NCBI GenBank assembly: GCA_003389325.1
Contig: QQVE01000027.1
Span: forward strand, 1-64,000
From: Planctomycetota bacterium
GTDB lineage: Bacteria; Planctomycetota; Planctomycetia; Pirellulales; PALSA-1355
Reading direction: 5' to 3'
DNA: 64,000 bases
Part shown: positions 44,520 through 53,387 of the stretch, in pieces
Numbering within the stretch: position 1 is the stretch's first letter
Layout: every line of letters begins with the position of its first letter
Program-made: the position numbers and the translations under genes
The notes under the pieces: generated by a model
What the model was told of the DNA's origin: nothing
Seen by the model: only the letters and a program-made list of their open reading frames with translations
The model's database searches: none

Positions 44520-46091
44520 ATGAAAAAAATGAGCCTGGATGTCACGAGCATCAAGAACTGGATGCTGTCGCACGGCGAGAAGCTGGCGCTGGGCATCGTG
44601 GGGCTGGCGTTCCTGTGGTTCGCCTACTCGGCGTTCTCGCGCGAGTCGCTCGACTCGCAATACGAGCCGACCAACCTGCAACAGAAGGCCAGTGCCGTGA
44701 CGCAACACGTGGCCAATTCGCGCTGGGATCCACAGACCCAGGAAGTACGCACCGCCAACTACCTGGAGCGGGCTCGCGCCAAGGAGATCGCGCCGGACAC
44801 GCTTTCGCTGAAGCTGCCCTTCGATCCGCCGTCGACCGACCCCAAGGCCAAGCGCGGCGAGCCGAAAGTGCTGCCTCCTGAAGAACCGCGCGTGGCGGCA
44901 GGAATCGGCGTGTTTCGCGTGGACCAGCCCGCCGAAGGCGGAGACAAGAAAGTCGGTCTGCGCGCTCAGCCGTGGGCCGTCGTCACGGCGGTCGTGCCCT
45001 ACGAGCAGCAACGGGAAGCGTTCGCCGCGGCCCTGGCCAACGCCGTGGGCTACTCGGAGGACCAGGACAGGCCCGAGTACCTGATGCCCGTCTTACAGCG
45101 CACCGATGTCAACCCTTCGCAGCCCGACCAGGTCGACTGGAAGGACGTGCCGGTCGCCAAGGACTTCGAAAAATCGTGGGCTGGCGGGTCGAAGCAAGAA
45201 CTGGCCGACAGCGAATTCGTGCATGCGGAGCTGACCGGCCCCCTGGGTCCGCTGGTCGTGGGCGATTGGGGCGAAGAAGTGCTGCACCCCAAGGTGCTCC
45301 GCGTCGGCCAGCGCCGGCCGGCGGCCGAGGCTGAGCCCGAGGCCGCGGAGGCCGAACCCGAAGAGCCCGCCGAGCCCAGTCGATTCGGGGTCCGTAGTCC
45401 CCGCCGCGAGGCCCCCCGCAAGCCCGCAGCCGACAACAAGAACACGAAAAAGGGTGCTGTCGAGCCGGCACCGCATCGCCTGGTGCGCGTGTTCGACTAC
45501 ACGGTCGAACCGGGCAAATACTACCGCTATCGCCTGATCGTGGCGCTGCGGAACCCGAACGCGGGCAAGATGCCGCACACGCTCGAGGACCCCGCGTATG
45601 CCACCAAGAGCGTCCTGGTCGCCGAGCCGACTCCGCCAACCGAAGTCGTGCGGATTCCGCATGGACACGGCGTGCTGGCAGGCCCCGTCGAAGCCGGATC
45701 GCGCCACTCGGGCCCCACGGCCAACTTCGTCGTCACGGCCATCGATCGCACCACCGGCCTGACCGCCCCGATCGAGCTCAAGGAAGTGCACCGCGGCGCC
45801 GCGGGCAACACGTCGATGACGGAGGTGCCCGTCAAGCATCCGATCACGGGCCAGGTGACGAACGTCGAGCTGAAGTTCGATTCGAACTTCGTCGTGCTCG
45901 ACATGCACGGCGGCGAGTCGATGCCCGGCAAGATGCGTGCCACGTATCCCGGCGAGATTCTGTTCATGGATGCCGACGGCAAGATGACCGTGCGCAGCGA
46001 GCTCGACGACGCGGCGCAATACGAAGAAATCCTCGTCAAGGAAGACAAGAAGCCCGAGGACGAGAAAGAGCGTATTCTCTCGAATCGCTAG
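44520..46091 (+). CDS. Single-pass membrane protein of the pil-like operon (PilP position)
   Basis: 523 aa, 26 bp after the previous stop. Transmembrane helix at about 22-42 (LALGIVGLAFLWFAYSAF). The following region contains a Pro/Glu-rich linker (about 255-300, EAEPEAAEAEPEEPAEP) and a beta-rich domain (about 320-480, VRVFDYTVEPGKYYRYRLIV) with a fibronectin-like pattern. The C-terminus is charged. It resembles no PilP I know but fills that position before the secretin and matches the general plan of Akkermansia Amuc_1099. It probably links the inner-membrane platform to the secretin. Confidence 0.72.
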   Translation: MKKMSLDVTSIKNWMLSHGEKLALGIVGLAFLWFAYSAFSRESLDSQYEPTNLQQKASAVTQHVANSRWDPQTQEVRTANYLERARAKEIAPDTLSLKLPFDPPSTDPKAKRGEPKVLPPEEPRVAAGIGVFRVDQPAEGGDKKVGLRAQPWAVVTAVVPYEQQREAFAAALANAVGYSEDQDRPEYLMPVLQRTDVNPSQPDQVDWKDVPVAKDFEKSWAGGSKQELADSEFVHAELTGPLGPLVVGDWGEEVLHPKVLRVGQRRPAAEAEPEAAEAEPEEPAEPSRFGVRSPRREAPRKPAADNKNTKKGAVEPAPHRLVRVFDYTVEPGKYYRYRLIVALRNPNAGKMPHTLEDPAYATKSVLVAEPTPPTEVVRIPHGHGVLAGPVEAGSRHSGPTANFVVTAIDRTTGLTAPIELKEVHRGAAGNTSMTEVPVKHPITGQVTNVELKFDSNFVVLDMHGGESMPGKMRATYPGEILFMDADGKMTVRSELDDAAQYEEILVKEDKKPEDEKERILSNR

Positions 46092-46163
46092 CTGCTGGCA
46101 GATCGCCGCACGCGGCGTCGCCAGCGGCCGCCCGGATTCGTGGCCGGGTATCGTTGTAGGAGA

Positions 46164-46201
46164 GACGCGCCGTCGCCGGCGGCTCAGGCTCAACGGGGAC
46201 G
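46164..46201. repeat. Dispersed repeat, copy 1 (GACGCGCCGTCGCCGG...)
   Basis: GACGCGCCGTCGCCGG, then GGCTC-GGCT-AACGG-GGACG, matches the copy at 56989-57027 with a few changes and one-base gaps. Both copies lie between genes. Confidence 0.6.
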
Positions 46202-46336
46202 CGCGCGTTGCTGGCGGTGCGGGTGCATTCGTCGGCCACTCTGGCCCTCGCGGCTTTTTCCTGACAATCGCGTTCGCCGCGGGTGTCGTCGCGCCGTGCG
46301 CCGCGGCGGCAGGTGGCAAAAAAGGATCAAGTGGGC

Positions 46337-46365
46337 TTGACCCATCCGGCGGCTGCCGATATCTA
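46337..46365 (+). promoter_or_regulatory. Possible promoter for the secretin gene
   Basis: TTGACC (46337-46342), a 17-bp spacer and TATCTA (46360-46365). Just before it TCAAG-TGGG-CTTGA is a short inverted repeat overlapping the -35. Confidence 0.4.
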
Positions 46366-46619
46366 TCCCCGCTCTTATCTCGAATCCAGTTCTGGCAAAC
46401 GTCGAACAAACACCGCTCGCGCACGACGGCCACGCGCTACGGCACGCGGCAACGTACGCGGGCGGAACTGTGATCCCGGCCACTTTCGGCCAAGCAACTC
46501 AATACTCTGGCATGCGAACCTCGAGGCGAGGCAGGTCTACGGTCCGCCGTGTTTGGAGCCCCGCGCGGGCAAACGGCGACAACCGGCGGACGCCACGCGT
46601 CTTGAGAAGGAGAATCGTC

Positions 46620-49600
46620 TTGAAAACGTCGAAATCGCTCTGGCATTTCGTCGCCCTGACGCTGGTCGTCTCCGCGTTCTTTCCGGCCATGACGTTCGCC
46701 CATCCGGGCACGTCGCTGTTGCTGCTGCAAACGGCGGTGACGCAGGCCGACGGCTCGCGCGTCGTTTCGGGGCGCCAGGAGGCCGAGCAGCTCATGGTCC
46801 GGGCCCGGCAGGCTCTCAAGCAAGGCGACCTGGACACGGCCGAATCGCTCACCCAGGCCGTCGAGCAGATGCGCGTCAGCTACGGCATCTTCCACTTCGG
46901 GGATACGCCGCGCAAGCTCCGCGCCGACGTGCAAGCCGCCCAGCGCAAGAGTGCCAAGCAGCCGCAACGCCCCAGCCAGAAGTTCACCCCCCAGGTGGCC
47001 CAGACGCGGCGAACGGCCCCGGCTCCCACCGGCAATCCTTCCGCCGGACGCATCGCGTCGCACGGTCCGCAGCGCATCGAGACGCCGCAGCAGGAGCCGC
47101 GGATGCAAGTACCGCAGGCCGAGGGACGCATCAAGCCGATCCTGGCGCCGCTCACGACGCCGGCCACTCCCGAACAAGAGGCGCATGCCGTGCCCGGCAA
47201 GCTGCAGCCGGTGGCCGGCGCGCGCAAGCTGACCCCGCCGGCCGATCCGGCCGCGCGACAGAAGAGCGATGCCTTGCTGCTGGGCGCCCGCCGTGCCCTG
47301 GCGGTCGGCGACGTGCGCCGCGCGGCGGCCGCGGTCGAAGCCGCCCAGCAACTGAACGTCGAATACGGCTATCACGACGACACGCCCGATCGGGTCCAGG
47401 ACTCGATCGTTTCGTATCGCCAGGCGAGCCAGTTGATGGAGCAGCGGCAGGACGCGGCCGCCCGGCGGCAGTTCGCCGACGTGCTGCTGGACCAGGCCGA
47501 ACACCTGGTGCGGTGGAAGGAATACGACGAGGCCGAACGCCTCGTGCACCACGTCAAGGGGCTCAACGTCAACTACAGCCCATTCGATGTGCAGCCCGAG
47601 ACGCTGCTGGAACGCATCGCCAGCGCGCGGCGCGGCGGCCCGCAACCGCCGAATGACGCCGGCGCCGAAGCCACGGCCGCGGCGATGCCTGCCGGCGAGA
47701 AGCCCGCGGGCGAACCGTTTCCCGTGGGGCAGGCGGTCTACGACGAAGGCGACCAGGCTCCGCAGGCTCGCCAGACGAACGCTCAGGAAGAACTGCCGCT
47801 GGAGGGCGCCGAGCCAATTCCGCAGGGCGGCAATGCCATGCAATTGTACGGCTTGGGCGAACAAGCGCTGCGGGCGCGCGACACGAAGCGGGCCCTGGAA
47901 CTGTTTCGCCGGGCGTACGAGCTGCGCGATCAACTCGATCCCACGGTAGCCCAACGGTTGCAGGATCACTTGCAGTTGCTCTCGGCTCCGCCCAAGGCGA
48001 CACGGGGCGTCGAACCGCAACTGCTCGACGACGCCGCCAGCGAGCAGCAGTTGCTCGTGCGCCAGGTCTCGAACGATCTGGCCAAGCAGGAATTGGCCGC
48101 CTCGAAGATTCAGCAAAAGGAACCGCGGCGCTCGATGGAGATCCTGAAGGAAGCCCGCGCGGCCGTCGAGGCCTCGACGATCGAAGCCGAGGCCAAGGGC
48201 GTGCTGCTGCGGCGCGTCGATCGCAAGATCAACGAGCTCGACCAGTACATCGTCGAGCATCGCATCCAGATCGAGCAGGACGAAAAGAACCGCCAGGTGC
48301 TCGAGGAAGTCGACCGCCGCTTGCAGGCCAAGGTCGAGGTCGACGAAAAGCTGGCCAAGCTCGTCGACGACTTCAACCGCTACATGGACGAAGAGCGCTT
48401 CGCCGAGGCCGAAGTGTTGGCCAAGCGGGCCCGCGAACTGGCCCCCGACAACCCCATCGTCAAGCAGCTCATCTGGCAGAGCAAGTTCGTCAAGCGCACG
48501 CAGCGCAACCGCGCGATCGGCGACGCGAAGGAGTCGGGCTATTGGGCCGCGATGACCAGCGTCGAGCAGTCGGCCGAACCGTTCGACGACAACAACCCCT
48601 ACCGCTTCGGCGACGCCAAGAAGTGGGAAGATCTCACCAAGAGCCGGGGCGAAATGATGTCGGAGCGCAAGTCGCGGCGCAGCGAGCGCGAGCTGGAGAT
48701 TGAAGCCAAGCTCCGCACGCCGGTGTCGCTCAAGTTCCGCGAGCGTCCGCTGTCCGAGGTGCTCGAGCACCTGGCCACGCTGGCCGCGGTGAACCTGTAT
48801 GTCGATCCGCTCGGCCTGGAAGACGAAGGCGTCGGCAGCGACACGCCCGTGACGATCGACCTGACGCAGGAGATCACGCTCAAGAGTGCCCTGACGCTGA
48901 TTCTCGAGCCTTTGCACCTGAGCTACGTGATTCAGAACGAAGTGCTCAAGGTCACCAGCGAACAACTCTGCGACGGCGTGACCGACGCGCGGATCTACGA
49001 CGTAGCCGACCTGGTGATCCCGATTCCGAACTTCACGCCCAACGGCCGCTTCGGCCTGCAAGGGGCGATCGCCGAGGCCTACAACATGACCGGCACGGGC
49101 GTGGGCCTGAGCCCCGGTTCGGCCTTCGTGGCCGGCCACGACGGCTCAAGCGCCAGCGGCCTGATGAGTCCCGAGATGCAGGCTCAGATCGCCCAGTTGA
49201 TGCCGGGCGACGGGCGCATGGCCTCGGGCATGAACCAGCCGATCGGCATGGGTCCCGGCGGCATGGGCGGCGGTGCCCAAGCCGACTTCGACTCGCTGAT
49301 CGAGTTGATCACGACCACCGTCAAGCCGCAAACCTGGGACGAGGTGGGCGGCCCCGGTTCGATCTCGCCGTTCGAGAACAATCTCAGCCTGGTGATCAAC
49401 CAGACCGAGGACGTGCACGAGGAGATCGTCGACCTGCTCGAGCAGTTGCGCCGCAACCAGGACCTGCAGGTGACGATCGAAGTGCGGTTCATCACGCTCA
49501 GCGATACGTTCTTCGAGCGGATCGGCGTCGACTTCGACTTCAACATCATCAACACCAGCGCCACGGTCGATCCCGACCCGCTGGTGCCGCCGCGCAACAA

Positions 49601-50438
49601 GCGTGAAATCGTCGGCCTCACGCCCACCGGCGGTTTCACCCAAGACTTGGGCATTCCGTTCACGCAGGAAAGTTTCGCCCTGGCCGTGCCGCAGTTCGGC
49701 ACGCCGGTGCCGGTGAGCCAGTTCGGCTTTGCGATCCTCAGCGACCTGGAAGCGTTCTTGCTGGTCGAGGCCGCTCAAGGCGATCGACGCAGCAACGTCT
49801 TGCAGGCTCCCAAGGTCACGCTATTCAACGGCCAGCAGGCGTCGGTGTTCGATCAGACGGCCATGCCGTTCGTGATCAGCGTGATTCCCGTGGTCGGCGA
49901 CTTCGCGGCCGCGTATCAGCCGGTGATCACCGTGCTATCCGAAGGCACGGCGCTCACGGTGCAGGCGGTCATTTCGCACGACCGCCGCTTCGTGCGGCTC
50001 ACGGTGTTGCCGCTGTTCAGCCAGATCGGCGACGTGACCGAGTTTACCTTCTCCGGCTCGAGCACCACCAGCGAGGCCGCGGCCGCGAGCGAAAGCACCG
50101 GCGGCGAGGCGGGCGATTCGGAGGCCATTGCCGAAGAAGTAACGCTCACCAACGACGGCGTCACCGTACAGTTGCCGAACTTCTCGTTTGTGTCGGTAGT
50201 GACTACTGTCAGCGTGCCCGACGGCGGTACCGTGCTGTTAGGCGGCATCAAACGCTTGAGCGAAGGCCGCAACGAGTTCGGCGTGCCGCTGTTGAGCAAA
50301 CTGCCGTACCTCAACCGTCTGTTCAAGAACGTCGGTATCGGCCGCGAAACGCAAAGCTTGATGATGATGGTCACGCCGCGGATCATCATCCAGGAAGAAG
50401 AAGAGGAACGACTGGGCATCCAGTTGCCCTCCTCGTAG
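46620..50438 (+). CDS. pilQ: Very large secretin (PilQ/GspD superfamily) with N-terminal helical repeats
   Basis: 1272 aa from a TTG start at 46620, chosen because AAGGAG lies seven bases upstream and a signal peptide begins there (MKTSKSLWHFVALTLVVSAF). Residues about 55-105, 212-265 and 281-335 are copies of one helical unit (AR.AL..GD...A ... LNV.YG..D..P), with a fourth looser one near 407-450. About 540-660 are coiled-coil-like. An STN/N0 domain is at about 700-790 (VSLKFRERPLSEVLEHLA). The secretin core runs from about 948 (VTIEVRFITLSDTFFERIGV) to the end, with VPDGGTVLLGGIKR and VPLLSKLPYLNRLFKN. It forms the outer-membrane channel of a type IV pilus or secretion-like system. Confidence 0.88.
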   Translation: MKTSKSLWHFVALTLVVSAFFPAMTFAHPGTSLLLLQTAVTQADGSRVVSGRQEAEQLMVRARQALKQGDLDTAESLTQAVEQMRVSYGIFHFGDTPRKLRADVQAAQRKSAKQPQRPSQKFTPQVAQTRRTAPAPTGNPSAGRIASHGPQRIETPQQEPRMQVPQAEGRIKPILAPLTTPATPEQEAHAVPGKLQPVAGARKLTPPADPAARQKSDALLLGARRALAVGDVRRAAAAVEAAQQLNVEYGYHDDTPDRVQDSIVSYRQASQLMEQRQDAAARRQFADVLLDQAEHLVRWKEYDEAERLVHHVKGLNVNYSPFDVQPETLLERIASARRGGPQPPNDAGAEATAAAMPAGEKPAGEPFPVGQAVYDEGDQAPQARQTNAQEELPLEGAEPIPQGGNAMQLYGLGEQALRARDTKRALELFRRAYELRDQLDPTVAQRLQDHLQLLSAPPKATRGVEPQLLDDAASEQQLLVRQVSNDLAKQELAASKIQQKEPRRSMEILKEARAAVEASTIEAEAKGVLLRRVDRKINELDQYIVEHRIQIEQDEKNRQVLEEVDRRLQAKVEVDEKLAKLVDDFNRYMDEERFAEAEVLAKRARELAPDNPIVKQLIWQSKFVKRTQRNRAIGDAKESGYWAAMTSVEQSAEPFDDNNPYRFGDAKKWEDLTKSRGEMMSERKSRRSERELEIEAKLRTPVSLKFRERPLSEVLEHLATLAAVNLYVDPLGLEDEGVGSDTPVTIDLTQEITLKSALTLILEPLHLSYVIQNEVLKVTSEQLCDGVTDARIYDVADLVIPIPNFTPNGRFGLQGAIAEAYNMTGTGVGLSPGSAFVAGHDGSSASGLMSPEMQAQIAQLMPGDGRMASGMNQPIGMGPGGMGGGAQADFDSLIELITTTVKPQTWDEVGGPGSISPFENNLSLVINQTEDVHEEIVDLLEQLRRNQDLQVTIEVRFITLSDTFFERIGVDFDFNIINTSATVDPDPLVPPRNKREIVGLTPTGGFTQDLGIPFTQESFALAVPQFGTPVPVSQFGFAILSDLEAFLLVEAAQGDRRSNVLQAPKVTLFNGQQASVFDQTAMPFVISVIPVVGDFAAAYQPVITVLSEGTALTVQAVISHDRRFVRLTVLPLFSQIGDVTEFTFSGSSTTSEAAAASESTGGEAGDSEAIAEEVTLTNDGVTVQLPNFSFVSVVTTVSVPDGGTVLLGGIKRLSEGRNEFGVPLLSKLPYLNRLFKNVGIGRETQSLMMMVTPRIIIQEEEEERLGIQLPSS

Positions 50439-50469
50439 ACGCGGCATCGAACGATTGCGTTGTCGCACG

Positions 50470-50512
50470 CGGCGCTCGCCGTTTCCCCCCCCTCGGCGAG
50501 CGCCGTTTTTTT
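50470..50512 (+). terminator. Rho-independent terminator after the secretin gene
   Basis: CGGCGCTCGCCG (50470-50481) and CGGCGAGCGCCG (50494-50505) form a perfect 12-bp stem, followed by seven T. Confidence 0.9.
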
Positions 50513-50614
50513 GCGCGCCGGCGGCAGGGGCACGAGCCGCCCCTGCTGACAGCGCCCGCCACGCCGCGTAGAATGCAGCGGTAACGCCAGCCTGCATCGG
50601 GGAGTCGCCAAGGT

Positions 50615-51004
50615 ATGAGCGGTAGCGTGTGGATTGCGATCGGGGCCGTGTTGGCCGGGCTGGGTGTGGCGGCCGGGGCCATCGGTGCCCACGTGCTCAA
50701 AGAAACGTTGAAAGTCGAGCCCTCGGTGCTCGAAACGTACGAAACGGCCGTCCGCTACCAGATCTATCACGCCCTGGCGCTGATCGTCGTGGGCTTGCTC
50801 GCTGCGCGCGGTTCGAGCGGGCTGCTGAACGCCACGGGCATCCTCTTCGCCCTGGGCATCGTGCTCTTCTCGGGAGGCATCTACGCCTGGCTGGCCACGG
50901 GCGTGCGGCCGTTCATCATGGTCGTGCCCGTCGGCGGATCGGCCTGGATTCTCGCCTGGCTGATGTTGGCCGTCGCCGCGCTGACCACGCGGGCGCCCGC
51001 ATAG
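50615..51004 (+). CDS. DUF423 family membrane protein
   Basis: 129 aa. Four hydrophobic segments (about 6-26, 48-65, 70-90 and 97-120). The family landmarks are AAGAIGAHVLK near residue 20, YETAVRYQIYHALALI and LFSGGIYAWL. The biochemical role of DUF423 (YgdD in E. coli) is unknown. It is flanked by the secretin terminator and the convergent sigma factor gene. Confidence 0.85.
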   Translation: MSGSVWIAIGAVLAGLGVAAGAIGAHVLKETLKVEPSVLETYETAVRYQIYHALALIVVGLLAARGSSGLLNATGILFALGIVLFSGGIYAWLATGVRPFIMVVPVGGSAWILAWLMLAVAALTTRAPA

Positions 51005-51048
51005 AGAGGGGCGACCCGCGCCGCCTGACATCCCGCGGGTGCGAGATG

Positions 51049-51615
51049 TCAGACGGCCACGAAGTCTTCCAACTCCTTGGCGAGTCGCTTCCGGGCGACG
51101 TGCAGCCGCCGCTTGATGGTACCGACCGGCGAACGGAAGCCCTGGCTCATTTCGAGCAGGCTCTGACCTTCGACGTAGAAGGCCACGAGCGTTTCGCGGT
51201 CGAGCGCGCCCAGCCGACCCAGGCCGGCGCGCACTTGCAGTTGCCGCTCGCGGGTCACGGCACGCGAGAACGGGGTCTCGTTCTCGATGCAGGTCGCCGC
51301 GATCGTTTCCGGCTCGACGGCAATGGCGGTCCGCTTGCGCACGGCGCGGTTGATGGCCATGCGGTTGGTGACCGACTGCAGCCACGAGCCGAAGGCGGCC
51401 GGCTCGATGAGCTGGCCGATCTTCTGCATGGCGCGGACCAGGACCTCCTGGCACACTTCCTGCGCTTCGGCGTGGTTGCCCAGCCGGCGCAGGGCCGTGG
51501 CGTACACGGCCCGCTCGTAGCGCCGGGCCAGTTCGCCGAAGGCATCCCGGTCGCCCCGCTGCGCGTCCCGCACGAGGCTTTCCTCACTCGCTTCATTCAG
51601 GCTCAGCGTTTCCAT
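51049..51615 (-). CDS. ECF-type RNA polymerase sigma factor
   Basis: 188 aa from ATG 51615, with GGAGAGAG upstream (a GTG directly before is in frame). Sigma region 2 is LVRDAQRGDRDAFGELARRYERAVYATALR with the AEAQEVCQEVLVRAM stretch; region 4 is LGALDRETLVAFYVEGQSLLEMSQ then VGTIKRRLHVARKRLAKEL. Regions 1 and 3 are absent. No anti-sigma factor gene is adjacent on either side, so the regulation of this factor is not visible here. Confidence 0.9.
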   Translation of the reverse strand: METLSLNEASEESLVRDAQRGDRDAFGELARRYERAVYATALRRLGNHAEAQEVCQEVLVRAMQKIGQLIEPAAFGSWLQSVTNRMAINRAVRKRTAIAVEPETIAATCIENETPFSRAVTRERQLQVRAGLGRLGALDRETLVAFYVEGQSLLEMSQGFRSPVGTIKRRLHVARKRLAKELEDFVAV

Positions 51616-52432
51616 CACTCTCTCCAGAAAAAATGCTCACGAAACTTCGGCACAAGTTGCCCTGGGAAGGCCGGAGGCTCGGAAACGACGTGCGGACGCG
51701 AAAACGCGATCGGTCCGCGGTTCCCGGGCCGGGTTGACGGCTAGTCGTTGGTGATAAGTGCGAGCGGTTCGCGACTTATGACTGGACGACCAATGGCGAG
51801 GTAACTCGCAACCGTCGCGGCCTCAGAACTACCGGGCACATGGCCTCGGTAATTCGAGCCACCCCAGCGGTGACCACGGTCATGGGCCAAGAGCGCTTAA
51901 GCTCCAGGCCCCAACCGCGGGCACGTTTGCTGGCGTGCCGCGATTCGAGATGCTGCGCAGCATAAGCGCACGAATCACCGCCGGCCGTCACGACGACGTC
52001 TTGGCCAAAACCAAAGACGGTGCGATTCGTAACTGCGGTGTTGATGTTCGTACGCATCGGGATGCTCCCTGCGCTGCGCGCGGTGAGAGATTAAGGAAAC
52101 CGATTGGCTTAAAGCCAGGAAAGGCGGCGAGCTATGAACACGCCACCCCCCATAAGGCTCGCACGGTTTGGCCGCCCCGTCAAGCCAAGGGTGTCTCCAC
52201 CCCCGACCGGGTCGGCCGTCGCTGGGTTAGACACCGTATCGGCCCGAAGGTTCACCGTGGGTTCAGAAAGTTTTTGCCGGCCCGACAGATTCGCGTCCAC
52301 CGGCCGAAAACGAGCCATTCCACGCCGGGACGCTCCGGCGGCCCCGGCTGCTTGACGCCCCGCTCTCCAAGCCCTAACGTCTAGACCTGGAAACCTTTAC
52401 AAACGCTCACTTCACGGAAAGGCCCTCACCAC
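51616..52432. other. Long intergenic region
   Basis: About 800 bp between the sigma factor and aldolase genes. It holds one possible small reverse-strand gene (51776-52057, listed separately). The sequence 52080-52330 is less GC-biased and has AAAGCCAGGAAAGGCGG-like stretches that could be structured RNA, but I recognise no known class. Confidence 0.35.
51776..52057 (-). CDS. Possible small hypothetical protein
   Basis: 93 aa. It is supported only by an open frame and a good ribosome site (AGGGAG seven bases before the ATG). The protein begins MRTNINTAVTNRTVFGFG and has no signal, membrane helix or known motif. Codon use is not strongly biased. It may be spurious. Confidence 0.3.
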   Translation of the reverse strand: MRTNINTAVTNRTVFGFGQDVVVTAGGDSCAYAAQHLESRHASKRARGWGLELKRSWPMTVVTAGVARITEAMCPVVLRPRRLRVTSPLVVQS

Positions 52433-53212
52433 ATGGCCGGTTTCTTCAAGGAGCTGCTGGCGGGCGGCAAGGTGATTCGCGTGTTCTGCAGCGGGCGGCT
52501 GCTGCACCCGGTGTCGATCCAAATGTTCGGCCTGGCCGGCGGCTACGACGGCTTCTGGCTCGATGCCGAGCATGCGGGCATCTCGACCGAGCAGATCACC
52601 AGTGCGGCCCTGGTGGGGCGTGCCTGCGGTCTGGGAAGCTTCCTGCGGCTGCCGATGACCAGCTATGCCACGGTGACCCAGGCCCTGGAGTCGGGGGTCG
52701 ATGGCGTGATGGCCGCCCAGGTCACTAGCGCCGCCGAAGCCGAAATGTTCGTCACCTGGGCCAAGTTCGCCCCCCGCGGCATGCGCGGGCTGAACACCCA
52801 GGGGGCCGACGCCCACTTCACCCGCAAATCGCAGATGGAGCTGGCACACGACGCCAACCGCGACAACTTCGTGGCCATTCAGATCGAGACGCTGGGGGCG
52901 CTGGACGACGTCGACGCGATCGCGGCCACCGAGGACGTCGACCTGTTGTTCGTCGGCCCGGCCGACCTCTCGCAGTCGCTGGGCGTGTTGGGTCAGCCCG
53001 AGCACGAAAAAGTGTGGGAGGCCATCGATCGCGTGGCTGCTGCCTGCAAGCGGCACGGCAAGGGCTGGGGCATCGTGCCGGCCAGCCCCTCGTACGCCGA
53101 CCGCTGCATCGAGAAAGGCTGCCGCATGCTCACCTTTGGCAGCGACGTGATGGCCATGCGCCTGGGCGTCGAAGCCCTGAAGACCATGTTCGCCAGCGGA
53201 TTCGAAGCGTAG
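52433..53212 (+). CDS. HpcH/HpaI aldolase family protein (2-keto-3-deoxy sugar acid aldolase-like)
   Basis: 259 aa, the family length. Class II pyruvate aldolase signatures: FWLDAEHAGIS (Asp/Glu/His), LRLPMTSYATVTQALESGVDGVMAAQV with the conserved Arg and the phosphate-side loop, QIETLGALDDVDAIAA carrying the metal-binding Glu, and FVGPADLSQSLG. It should cleave or form a 2-keto-3-deoxy acid with pyruvate; the exact substrate (glucarate, rhamnonate, hydroxyheptanedioate) cannot be told. It stands alone, with a palindromic repeat downstream. Confidence 0.88.
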   Translation: MAGFFKELLAGGKVIRVFCSGRLLHPVSIQMFGLAGGYDGFWLDAEHAGISTEQITSAALVGRACGLGSFLRLPMTSYATVTQALESGVDGVMAAQVTSAAEAEMFVTWAKFAPRGMRGLNTQGADAHFTRKSQMELAHDANRDNFVAIQIETLGALDDVDAIAATEDVDLLFVGPADLSQSLGVLGQPEHEKVWEAIDRVAAACKRHGKGWGIVPASPSYADRCIEKGCRMLTFGSDVMAMRLGVEALKTMFASGFEA

Positions 53213-53242
53213 TGCTTCGCGCGCCGCCGCGCTTGATTTCTT

Positions 53243-53341
53243 CACACTAGCCGAAGCGCGAGCGAGGGTCGTTGGTTTGCTTGGCGGACAACGCCTCTCT
53301 CGCACGACGAGTCACCCTCGCTCGCGCTTCGGGCTAGTGTG
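53243..53341. repeat. Dispersed palindromic repeat, full copy
   Basis: CACACTAGCCGAAGCGCGAG and AGGGT (53243-53269) pair with ACCCTCGCTCGCGCTTCGGG and CTAGTGTG (53314-53341) across a 44-nt middle. The left arm has lost one C. The same arm occurs in the 3' end of plsC (16247-16269). Confidence 0.85.
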
Positions 53342-53387
53342 CGGAAGGGGAACCCTTCACTCGCGCCGCGGTAAGCTCGCGCGAGCG

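Larger units (their letters stand above)
46092..46619. other. Long leader before the secretin gene
   Basis: It contains an imperfect hairpin at about 46096-46125, one copy of the ACGCGCCGTCGCCGG repeat (46164-46201) and a promoter candidate (46337-46365). No supported gene. Confidence 0.4.

Noticed and set aside
46437..49139. 900-codon reverse-strand open frame
   Set aside because: Antisense to the secretin gene, with no ribosome site and a composition typical of shadow frames.
51620..51680. ECF autoregulatory promoter upstream of the sigma factor gene
   Set aside because: A GCAACTT followed by CGT exists on the reverse strand, but the spacing is about 12 nt, too short for the usual 15-17.
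52109..52318. Small reverse-strand frame of 69 codons
   Set aside because: No ribosome site and no protein-like pattern; left inside the intergenic note.
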